From contig CBDHES010000002.1 of NCBI GenBank assembly GCA_965262175.1, positions 1,488,001 to 1,552,000 of the forward strand: DNA of 64,000 nt, in the 5' to 3' direction. This document shows, in pieces, positions 48,236-56,490 of the stretch (its first letter is position 1; every line of letters begins with the position of its first letter). The position numbers and the translations under genes are program-made. Below the pieces are notes generated by a model. It saw only the letters and a list, made by a program, of their open reading frames with translations, did no database searches and was not told the DNA's origin. This DNA is from CADEDH01 sp965262175 (GTDB lineage: Bacteria; Actinomycetota; Acidimicrobiia; Acidimicrobiales; SZUA-35).

Positions 48236-50593
48236 TCAGATATCCAGGACGGTCATCGGGGTGGGGGCAGAGCGGGGTCGAGCGGCCGCCTTGAGCTGCT
48301 CGAAGGGGATCAACCCGTGCCGTTCGACCAGGGCCACCACCGCATCCCGCTCGGCCGGACCGAGCGACGGGACCGGCTGGCCCTGATGGTGGCTCGGAGC
48401 CGGTGGCGGGGCGTGGAACGACGGCACCTCGACCGCCGCTTCGAACCGGTCGCGGTGGTCCGGGGCCAGGTGCTCGGCCTCGAGCAGCACCACCCGACCG
48501 TCCGCCACCCGATCCCGAACGGCGGCCGCCAGGGCGGCGTACTCGTGGGCGTGGGCCTCGAGGGGACCGATCCGCAGCCGCTGACCCGGCGCGACGGCGT
48601 CGAGGACCCGCTCGATCCGACGGTCGGTCGGGCGAGCGGCGAACCCCTGGGCGGCCCGGGTGAGGTGGGTCAGGGGCGACAGGAGGTGGACGGCGACCGG
48701 GACCGACGGCAGGTGGTCGATGACGAAGTCGAGGTCGTCGAGCTCGATCGACCGGACCACGAGAGCCGGTCGCCCGTCCCCGGTGTGGTCGGCGCCGCCG
48801 TCCGGGCGATCGGCCTCGGGCGAGGCGGCCCGAGCGATCGAGTTGGCGAACCACGTCACCAGGCGGGACAACGTCGGGCCATCGACGAAGGTGGTGAGCT
48901 GCCGCCCGACCTCCAGGAGGCGGAGGGCGGGCACCGCCGACCCCGACCGTTCGGGCCACTGCAGCGACGCCATCGGCGACCAGTCGAGGATGACCGCTGG
49001 CGGCGGGGCCACGACCGGCAACGACGCCACGATCGACGGCAGGGCCGAGACCGGCACCAGCGTCTCCCGGCGATGGTGATCGACGAGCAGGTGCCCGTCG
49101 GGGCGGGTCGACGGGGGGCCGTCGGCCGGATCGTGGAACACGACGACGGGACCGTCGTCGAGCGGTTCGACCCGATCGGGATAGAGGTCGAGCAGGTCGT
49201 CGGGGGCGACCCGGCCGGCGACCGGACTCCCGTAGCGCCAGGCCGAGCCGCTCCCGGCCGACGGCCCGACGGCGAGCGGCCCGACGGCGGGTGGCCCGTC
49301 CCCGCCGTCGGGTGTGGGGTGGTGGATGGCCAGCGTGGATCCTGCCCGAGACGTTGCGGCGGAGATCGTTGCGGCGGAGGGGGTCACCCCGTGGCCATCC
49401 GAGGAGGCCGCCGCCGCACCGTTCGCAGCGGAGGCGGCCTGGGGTCCGGTCTCGTCGACCGGTGCGGTCCGGGGCGCTGCGGCCTCGGCCCGGAGTCGCT
49501 CATAGGCGGGGAGGGCCCGGTGGGCGATCGCCGCCTGGAGCTCGACCGACAGTTCCTTGCGGCGTCGCTCGGCGTCGGCGGTGAACCGCTGGCGGTCTCC
49601 CTGTTCGAGGTCGGCCTTCCACTCCTTGGAGTGGTGGGCGGTGCGGGCCACCATGGCCGCCACGTGGGCCTCGTCATCGCCGATCCCCAGGTGGTCGAAC
49701 ACCCGGCGATAGCCCGGCTCGGCGAAGTCGGCGTAGTCGATGACCATGGCCCGTTCGTCGCCGAGGAGGCCGGTCCGGGCCAGGTCGTAGAGCTGGGCCA
49801 AGGTCTCGACCATGGCGTCGACGATCGGGGTCGTGGCCAGCTCGTGGGCGTCGGGCTCGACCACCCGGCCCTCGATGTTCCAGATGTGGTTGCTGTGGGG
49901 GTAGCGGCGGAGCCGGCCGGCCAGGATCTCGGCCGGGTTGCGGTACACGAAGACGAACCGGGCGTTGGGGAACCACTCCCGGAGGAGGTCGGCGTGGCGG
50001 AGGTGGTAGCTGTTGAGCTTGACGAAGTAGCTGGTCCGGGCCGGATCGGCGGTGTGTCCCCAGCTCCGGAACAGGGCCGGGAAGGCGGCCAACAGCTCGT
50101 CGCGGGCCGCCGCGTCGGCCGGGAGGCCCCCCGACAGGAGCCGGAAGCCCTCCTGGGCCGGGCGGGGCTCGCTCACGGCGAGGTTGGCCGGCGACGCTCC
50201 CAGCATGTTGCACAGCAGGGTCGAGCCGCTGTGGGACGTGTGGAACACGAACCCCGTCGGTTCGATCCACCGGCCGGAGCGGGGACCGGCCCCCAGAGCG
50301 TCGAGGCTGGTCTCGACCGCCGACGGGTGGAGGCCGTGACGAACGTCGTGGTCGTGGCGGTTCCGGACCCGGGAGAAGAACCCCTCCGACGACAGCTCGA
50401 AGGGCGACAGGTCACCCCAGATCAGCCGGAGGCCCTCGGGGCGGGCCACCAGCCGGAGCGGATACCACGATGTCAGATCGCCACCGACGGCCGCCGCCAG
50501 ATCATCGACCGGGCGGGCACGGTCGACGCTGATCACGTCGACGGTGGGCGGGGCGGGTGCTGCCGAGGCGGGGGTGTCGGTCGATGTGGTCAT
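48236..50593 (-). CDS. Sulfotransferase with an extra C-terminal domain, in the NRPS cluster
   Basis: A 785-residue protein. In the N-terminal half, TGFVFHTSHSGSTLLCNMLG (about residue 120) is a P-loop of sulfotransferase type. YFVKLNSYHLRHADLLREWFPNARFVFVYRNPAEILAG gives the PAPS 3'-phosphate site (VYRNPAEI), and YADFAEPGYRRVFDHLGI the closing helix. Residues about 360-430 are an Ala/Pro/Ser linker. The last 350 residues form another folded part that I do not recognise; it includes ILDWSPMASLQWPE and VVRSIELDDLDFVIDHLP. It starts on an ATG overlapping the NRPS stop (ATGA). Its place argues that the peptide product, or a carrier-bound intermediate, is sulfated. Confidence 0.75.
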   Translation of the reverse strand: MTTSTDTPASAAPAPPTVDVISVDRARPVDDLAAAVGGDLTSWYPLRLVARPEGLRLIWGDLSPFELSSEGFFSRVRNRHDHDVRHGLHPSAVETSLDALGAGPRSGRWIEPTGFVFHTSHSGSTLLCNMLGASPANLAVSEPRPAQEGFRLLSGGLPADAAARDELLAAFPALFRSWGHTADPARTSYFVKLNSYHLRHADLLREWFPNARFVFVYRNPAEILAGRLRRYPHSNHIWNIEGRVVEPDAHELATTPIVDAMVETLAQLYDLARTGLLGDERAMVIDYADFAEPGYRRVFDHLGIGDDEAHVAAMVARTAHHSKEWKADLEQGDRQRFTADAERRRKELSVELQAAIAHRALPAYERLRAEAAAPRTAPVDETGPQAASAANGAAAASSDGHGVTPSAATISAATSRAGSTLAIHHPTPDGGDGPPAVGPLAVGPSAGSGSAWRYGSPVAGRVAPDDLLDLYPDRVEPLDDGPVVVFHDPADGPPSTRPDGHLLVDHHRRETLVPVSALPSIVASLPVVAPPPAVILDWSPMASLQWPERSGSAVPALRLLEVGRQLTTFVDGPTLSRLVTWFANSIARAASPEADRPDGGADHTGDGRPALVVRSIELDDLDFVIDHLPSVPVAVHLLSPLTHLTRAAQGFAARPTDRRIERVLDAVAPGQRLRIGPLEAHAHEYAALAAAVRDRVADGRVVLLEAEHLAPDHRDRFEAAVEVPSFHAPPPAPSHHQGQPVPSLGPAERDAVVALVERHGLIPFEQLKAAARPRSAPTPMTVLDI

Positions 50594-53500
50594 CGTCGGG
50601 CCTCCGGGCTGGATGCGGCGGTCGAGAGCGGGGTCGGCGAGCCGTTGGCCGATCCGTCGCCACCGGATGAGGCGGCGGCATCGGATCGGTCGGCGATGGC
50701 GGCGTCGCCGGGTGGGGCGGCGCCACCAGATGGGGCGGCCGCACCGGACGGGTCGGCGATGGCGGCGTCGGCCCGGTCGTCGGTCGAATCGGCGCCGGCC
50801 GTGACCCGGTCGCCGGTCTGGTACAGCTCGTCGAACTGGCGCTGGAGGGCGTCGAGGTCGCCCTCGAAGCCCTCGTAGCTGATGGCGTCGGGCATGCTGT
50901 CCTCGACGTAGCGAAGGGGCCGGTACCGCAATCCGGCGACGGCCCAGATCGACAGCCAGACCCCGGCCCCGACCAGGATGAGAGCCTGCCCCCGGTGGGC
51001 GCCGACCCCGAAGAACCAGCCGATGGTGTCGGCGACGGCGCCGCCCTCGACCGTCAGCTGCGAGGTGTAGCCCGACAGCGCGCCGCCGGCCAGGATGCCC
51101 AACGGCAGGGCGCTGCGGGCCATCATCCGGTTGGTGGCGAACACCCGGCCCTGGAGGTCGATACCGACCTTGTTCTGGATGATCGTCTCCCAGTGGGTGT
51201 TGGTCAGCACCTGGGCCATGCCCATGCCGAACACGCCGAGGGCGACCAGGGCCACCGACGGTTGGATGCCGATGAGCACGGCCGACAGCCCGCTCAACAG
51301 CACGAAGCCGACCATCCCGGTAGCCCGGCGACGGAACCCGGCCCACACGCTGGCCACCAGCGACCCGGCGATCCCACCCACCGCCCGGGACGAGGTGACG
51401 AACCCGACCGCCGCCACGGAGGCGAACCCCAACACCATCGGGGTGATCTGGGCGGTGATGACCCCCATCATGAAGTTCGACACGACGAAGAACAGCACCA
51501 TCGCCACCATCCCCCGGCGACGGATGATGAACAGGAAGCCCTGGCGGAGCGACACGAGGAACGGCTCGACCGTCATGGCCATCGTCGCCAGGGGGAACGG
51601 GGTCACGAACAGGATCGCCAACGCCACCACGGCGCTGATCAACCGGATGGCGAACATGGCCTCGATGCCCAGCCACACCATGAAGAAGGCCCCGATGGCC
51701 GGAGCGGTGAAGTTGACCAGCGCCCCGCCGAGCTGAGCGACCCCGTTGGAGTAGGCGAGGTAGTAGCGGGGGACGAGCTGGGTCCGGGCCGCCAGGTAGG
51801 CGGGGTCGGCGAACGCGGCTCCGGCCGCAACCACGAACGCGTGGAGATAGATCATCCACAACGACAGCCCGGTGGTCACGTGGGCCACGCCGAGGGCGAT
51901 CGAGGCGGCGGTCATCACCGCGGTCGAGGCGACGAGCACGAGCCGCCGGTCGACCTTGTCGGCCACCGCCCCACCGACTGGGAGGAGGAGGATGTTGGGC
52001 ATCCGGTTGAAGAACAGGGTGGCGGCGAACCCGACGACCGAGCCGGTCTCCTGGAGGACCCACACGCCGAGCCCGAACGTCAGCATCTGGGCCCCCATGC
52101 CCGACAGGAACACCGCCAGCACCACCCTGACGAACAGCAGGAAGCTGGGCCGGACCCGACGCTCGGCCGAGGCGCCGAGCAGCTCCAGCTCCTCGGCGTC
52201 CGGCGGCCGGTAGGGCTCGGGGAGCTCGGTCTCGGCCCCGTCCCAGATCGCCCGCTGGCGCTCGATGACGTCGACGATCCGGTCCGACAGCTCCTTGAGG
52301 AAGAAGTGCCCGCCCTGGGGGATCATCGCCACCTCGACCCGCTCGGCGTGGGCCTCCCAGCTCGGGTAGCGGGTCATGAAGTTCTCGGTCGACGGGTCGT
52401 ACTCCCCGAAGATGCACAGCACCGGGGCGGCGACCTTGACGTAGTCGGGATCGGCCAGGACGGCGGTGTTGTAGTCCTCGGCCTGGCGGGAGTCGTGGCG
52501 GAGGTTGCGGATCACGAAGTCGATCTGATCCTCGGAGTCCATACCCGACGCACCGAGGCTCTGCATCAGCTGCTGGTACCGCAGCGTCGACCCCCACCGG
52601 TCCCGGGGGAACAGCCGTGCCGCCAACCGGAACACGAACCCGTCGGGCCGGGCGGTGGGCAGGCTACCGGCCAGGAACACCCCGGCCAGGGGCACGCCCC
52701 GGGCCTCCAGGCGAGCGGCGATCGCCATCGCCATCGATGCGCCGAGGCAGTGGCCGTAGAGGTAGATCCGACCCTGGCACCGCTCGGCGATCTCGGCTGC
52801 GCACCGGTCGGCGACCTCGGGCAGAGGCGCCAGTTCCTCGCCGGTCCGGTCGTACTCGTGGCCGGGGAGCTCGACGGTGTAGAGGGCGTAGTCGTCGGGG
52901 ATCCGGTAGCTCATCGGCTGGTAGCTGATGGCGCTTCCCCCACCGAAGGGGACGCAGACCAGCGAGACCTCGGCGTCGGCCGCTCCCCGCATCCGGGTCA
53001 CCAGCCGGCGACGACCCTGGTCGTCGAGGTCGGTCTCGCCGTCCGGGCCGTCGCCACCCGTCCCGTCGGCTCGGGCCGCCAGCGCCCGGATCGTCGGGAA
53101 CCGGAACAGGTCCATGATCGACAGCGTCCCCACCCGGTCCGGGTCGAGGCCGTTCATGAGCTTGATGGCGGTGAACGAGTCGCCGCCAAGGTCGAAGAAG
53201 TCGTCGTCGATCCCGATCCCCTCGACGGCCAGCACCTGGGCCCACGCTTCGGCCAGGTACCGCTCGGTCTCGGTCGAGGGGGCGACCGCTTCGCCGCCGG
53301 TGTCGCTCCGCTCGGCCCGGGGTTCGGGGAGGGCGGCCACGTCGAGCTTGCCGTTGGCCGTCACCGGGATGGCGTCGATGGGGACGATGACGTTGGGCCG
53401 GAGGTGGTCGGGGAGGGTGGTCCGGAGGTGGGCCCGGATCTCGGCCACCGCCTCGGCCCGGTCTCCGACCACGACGACGTAGGCGACCAGGCCCTGCACC

Positions 53501-56490
53501 CCGTCGGCCACCTCATAGGCCCGGACGACCCCGTCGGCGCATCGGGGGTGGGCGGTGCAGGCCAGGCGGACCTCGTCGAGCTCGACCCGGTAGCCCCGGA
53601 TCTTGACCTGGTTGTCGCCTCGGCCGAGGAACTCGATCACCCCGTCGTTGGTGATCCGGACCCGATCCCCGGTCTGGTAGATCGGCCCCGTTCCGCCACC
53701 CGGCCCCTCCTCGGCGACGTCCAGCGCGGGGTGGAAGACCGCAGCGGTCAGCTCGGGGCGGTCGAGGTAGCCCTTGGACACGCCGGGCCCGCCGAGGTGG
53801 AGCTCGCCGGCCACCCCGATCGGCACCGGACGGCGGTTGCGATCGAGGACGTAGGGGACGACGTTGGGGATGGGTCGACCGACCGGCACGACCCCCGGTG
53901 GGTCGATCGGCAGCCGGACCCCGATCGTGTTCATGAGGGCCGACACGGTGGTCTCGGTCGGGCCGTAGTGGTTCTCGATGCGGACGTCGGGCCGGAGCCG
54001 GCGCACGGTCCGGACGAGGTCCCAGGGGCACGCCTCCCCCGAGAAGATCAGGCACCGGCGGGGGATGATGGCCCCGGCGTGGTCGATCAGGGCCCGGAAG
54101 TGGCTGGGGGCGATCTTGATGACGTCGATCGGGTTGGCCTCGAAGTACTCGGCCAGGGCTGCGGGGGACACCGCCCGCTCGTAGCCGATCACGTGGAGGG
54201 TGGCCCCGGTGGTGAGCGCCCCGTAGAGGGTGGTGACGTTGAGGTCGGCGGCGAAGGTCGTCACCATGGCGTGGGACCACTCGGCGGTCAGGTCGAGGTG
54301 GGTCACCAGCCCGTTCAGGTAGTTGCGGATGTTGCCGTGGGTGACCTCCACCCCCTTCGGCTCACCGGTCGAGCCGGAGGTGAAGATGACGTACATCGTC
54401 TCCTCGGCCGTCGGACGGGCCCCGACATCGCCCACCCCGGCGAGATCCAGCCCGTCGGGGCCGGGAGCGGCACCGTCGAGATCGGCACCCTCGAGATCGG
54501 CGCCGTCGAGATCGAGGTCGTCGAGATCGAGGACCTCGCCGGGCAGGTCGCCCTCGAGGAGGTCTCGCACCGAGCGGGTGGTGATCGTGGTGGCCGGCCG
54601 GGCCAGGCCGAGGACCAGCTCGATGCGGGCCATCGGACTGCCCGGATCGATCGGGACGTAGGCCGCTCCCGATTGGAGCACACCGAGGATGGCCACCACC
54701 GAGTCGATCGAGCGGTCGAGGAGCGTCGCCACCCGGACACCGGGCCCGGCCCGGTGGGTGGACCGGAGGTGCCGGGCGACGGCTGCCGACCGGCGGGCCA
54801 GGTCGCCGTAGGTGATCGTCTCGCCCTCGTGGTGGACCGCCACCTTGGCCGGGTCGGCCGCCGCGGCGTCCCGGAACCGCTCGACGGCCAACCGGTCGTC
54901 GCCGTTGGCGGTGGTCACCGCCAACGCCTCGTGCTGGGCGGCCACCGACCCCAGCTCGATGTCGGCCACCGTGCGGTCGTCGCCGACCAGGAGGATCTCG
55001 ACCACCTCGCCGAAGTGGCCGACGTATCGCTCCATCGTCTCCCGGTCGAACAGGTCGCGGCGGTACGTCAGCCGACCGGCGTACCCGTCGGTCAACTCCC
55101 GCATCCGGATCGTGGTGTCCGACTTGGAGGTCTTGCGCTCGTAGGTCCGCTGGCGGAGCGTTGCCGAGCCCAGCGTTCGACCCCGCCCCGAACCTTCGAG
55201 GTTGTCGAACACGAACATGTTCTGGAAGAAGGGTGCGTGGGCCAGGTCGCGCCGCACGTCGAGCTCATCGACCAGCTTGTGGAACGGGATGTCCTGGTGG
55301 TCGAGGGCTTCGAGCACGTCCCGTTGGACGTCGGTGACACAAGCCGCCAGCGACCGCTCCGGCTCGAAATGGGCGGTGAGGACGATCGTGTTGATGAAGC
55401 AGCCGAGCACGTCGGCGATCTCGGGCCGGTTCCGCCCGGCCACCGTCGAGCCCAGCGCCACCCGGTCCCGGCCGGCGTAGCGGTGGAGGACGAGGAGCGC
55501 TGCGGTGAGGAAGAAGGCGAAGGGGGTGAGGCCCCGCTGTTGGCAGTACCGGTCGACGCGGGCCTTGACCTCGGCGTCGAACGTGAACAGGAGCGTGTCG
55601 CCGTCCTCGGTCGACACCTCGGGTCGCTTGCGGTCGCCCGGGATGACGACGGGGTCGTGGTGGTCGGCCAGCCGGTGGCGCCAGTACTCGAGCTGACCGT
55701 CGAACCGGCCGGTGTCCCAGCTGGTCCGCTCCCACCGAACGTAGTCGGCGTAGGAGTAGGCGCTCGTCGTGTCGAGGGCGACGCCGGCCTGTACGGCGGC
55801 GTACAGCTCGGCCAGCTTGGCCACGACCAGCTTCGCCGTCTGGGCGTCGCCGGCGATGTGGTGGAGGTTGAGCAACAACAGGATCGGCCGGCCGCCTCGG
55901 GTCACCACCCGGCACCGCAGCGGAACCTGACGCTCCAGTTCGAAGGGCACGGCGAAGAACCGGTCGAGGGCCGCCTCCTCGTCGTCGCCGGTCGAGCCGG
56001 GGGCGGCGACCTCCTCGACGGTGAGGTCGACGGTCGCCTCGTCGATCGGCTCCTGGACCGGTTCACCGTCGTCGCTGAGGTACCGGGTCCGCAGGATGGG
56101 GTGGTCGGCCACGAGCCGGTCGAGGGCGACCTGGAGGACCGCCGGGTCGATGTCGCCGTCGACCTCGAGGACGATCGGCATGTTGTAGCCCGGGCTCGAC
56201 GGGTCCCACATCGCGGAGAACCACATCCGCCGTTGGGCGAACGACAGCGGTCCCCGCTCGACGGGGCCCCGCTCGAACTCGACCGGCGGCGGTTGACCCA
56301 CCCCGGCCCCCGAGTGCTCCGAACGCTCGGAGAGCAGCGCGATGATCTCGGCCTTGCGGGCGACGACCGCGGCCGTCAGCTCGTCATCGAACGCCCCCTC
56401 GGGAGCGTCGTAGCCGAGGCGACCATCCTCGACGAAGAGCCGGATGCCCCGCTCGGCGAGCGCCCGCAGCAGCTCGGGGAGGGTGTCCAC
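50590..56490 (-). CDS. NRPS module fused to thioesterase and MFS transporter (docking-C-A-T-TE-MFS)
   Basis: A 1966-residue protein from a GTG sharing bases with the upstream TAG. Order: TubC-type docking domain (1-55); C domain with HHIAGDA (His210, His211); A domain with TSGSTGEPKG near 704, HYGPTETT and ANGKLD Lys near 1047; T domain with LGGDS (Ser1105); thioesterase; MFS transporter from about 1445 to 1850; variable tail. By hand alignment to GrsA the A-domain code is D-L-T-K-I-S-H-V-S-K, close to the Asp code DLTK-x-G-H-x-G-K. The TE elbow is GHCLGAS, with Cys1248 where Ser is usual; Asp in FGEYDPS and His in QGGHFF complete a triad. The transporter part has MFS loop motifs (GGAVADKVDRRLV). 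Likely adds Asp, releases the product and exports it. Confidence 0.92.
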   Translation of the reverse strand: MDTLPELLRALAERGIRLFVEDGRLGYDAPEGAFDDELTAAVVARKAEIIALLSERSEHSGAGVGQPPPVEFERGPVERGPLSFAQRRMWFSAMWDPSSPGYNMPIVLEVDGDIDPAVLQVALDRLVADHPILRTRYLSDDGEPVQEPIDEATVDLTVEEVAAPGSTGDDEEAALDRFFAVPFELERQVPLRCRVVTRGGRPILLLLNLHHIAGDAQTAKLVVAKLAELYAAVQAGVALDTTSAYSYADYVRWERTSWDTGRFDGQLEYWRHRLADHHDPVVIPGDRKRPEVSTEDGDTLLFTFDAEVKARVDRYCQQRGLTPFAFFLTAALLVLHRYAGRDRVALGSTVAGRNRPEIADVLGCFINTIVLTAHFEPERSLAACVTDVQRDVLEALDHQDIPFHKLVDELDVRRDLAHAPFFQNMFVFDNLEGSGRGRTLGSATLRQRTYERKTSKSDTTIRMRELTDGYAGRLTYRRDLFDRETMERYVGHFGEVVEILLVGDDRTVADIELGSVAAQHEALAVTTANGDDRLAVERFRDAAAADPAKVAVHHEGETITYGDLARRSAAVARHLRSTHRAGPGVRVATLLDRSIDSVVAILGVLQSGAAYVPIDPGSPMARIELVLGLARPATTITTRSVRDLLEGDLPGEVLDLDDLDLDGADLEGADLDGAAPGPDGLDLAGVGDVGARPTAEETMYVIFTSGSTGEPKGVEVTHGNIRNYLNGLVTHLDLTAEWSHAMVTTFAADLNVTTLYGALTTGATLHVIGYERAVSPAALAEYFEANPIDVIKIAPSHFRALIDHAGAIIPRRCLIFSGEACPWDLVRTVRRLRPDVRIENHYGPTETTVSALMNTIGVRLPIDPPGVVPVGRPIPNVVPYVLDRNRRPVPIGVAGELHLGGPGVSKGYLDRPELTAAVFHPALDVAEEGPGGGTGPIYQTGDRVRITNDGVIEFLGRGDNQVKIRGYRVELDEVRLACTAHPRCADGVVRAYEVADGVQGLVAYVVVVGDRAEAVAEIRAHLRTTLPDHLRPNVIVPIDAIPVTANGKLDVAALPEPRAERSDTGGEAVAPSTETERYLAEAWAQVLAVEGIGIDDDFFDLGGDSFTAIKLMNGLDPDRVGTLSIMDLFRFPTIRALAARADGTGGDGPDGETDLDDQGRRRLVTRMRGAADAEVSLVCVPFGGGSAISYQPMSYRIPDDYALYTVELPGHEYDRTGEELAPLPEVADRCAAEIAERCQGRIYLYGHCLGASMAMAIAARLEARGVPLAGVFLAGSLPTARPDGFVFRLAARLFPRDRWGSTLRYQQLMQSLGASGMDSEDQIDFVIRNLRHDSRQAEDYNTAVLADPDYVKVAAPVLCIFGEYDPSTENFMTRYPSWEAHAERVEVAMIPQGGHFFLKELSDRIVDVIERQRAIWDGAETELPEPYRPPDAEELELLGASAERRVRPSFLLFVRVVLAVFLSGMGAQMLTFGLGVWVLQETGSVVGFAATLFFNRMPNILLLPVGGAVADKVDRRLVLVASTAVMTAASIALGVAHVTTGLSLWMIYLHAFVVAAGAAFADPAYLAARTQLVPRYYLAYSNGVAQLGGALVNFTAPAIGAFFMVWLGIEAMFAIRLISAVVALAILFVTPFPLATMAMTVEPFLVSLRQGFLFIIRRRGMVAMVLFFVVSNFMMGVITAQITPMVLGFASVAAVGFVTSSRAVGGIAGSLVASVWAGFRRRATGMVGFVLLSGLSAVLIGIQPSVALVALGVFGMGMAQVLTNTHWETIIQNKVGIDLQGRVFATNRMMARSALPLGILAGGALSGYTSQLTVEGGAVADTIGWFFGVGAHRGQALILVGAGVWLSIWAVAGLRYRPLRYVEDSMPDAISYEGFEGDLDALQRQFDELYQTGDRVTAGADSTDDRADAAIADPSGAAAPSGGAAPPGDAAIADRSDAAASSGGDGSANGSPTPLSTAASSPEARR

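Noticed and set aside
48236..52597. Extension of the sulfotransferase frame to 1453 residues
   Set aside because: The extra N-terminal part is Arg/Pro-rich and lies in the wrong frame of the NRPS gene. The ATG at 50593 overlaps the NRPS stop and starts a normal protein.
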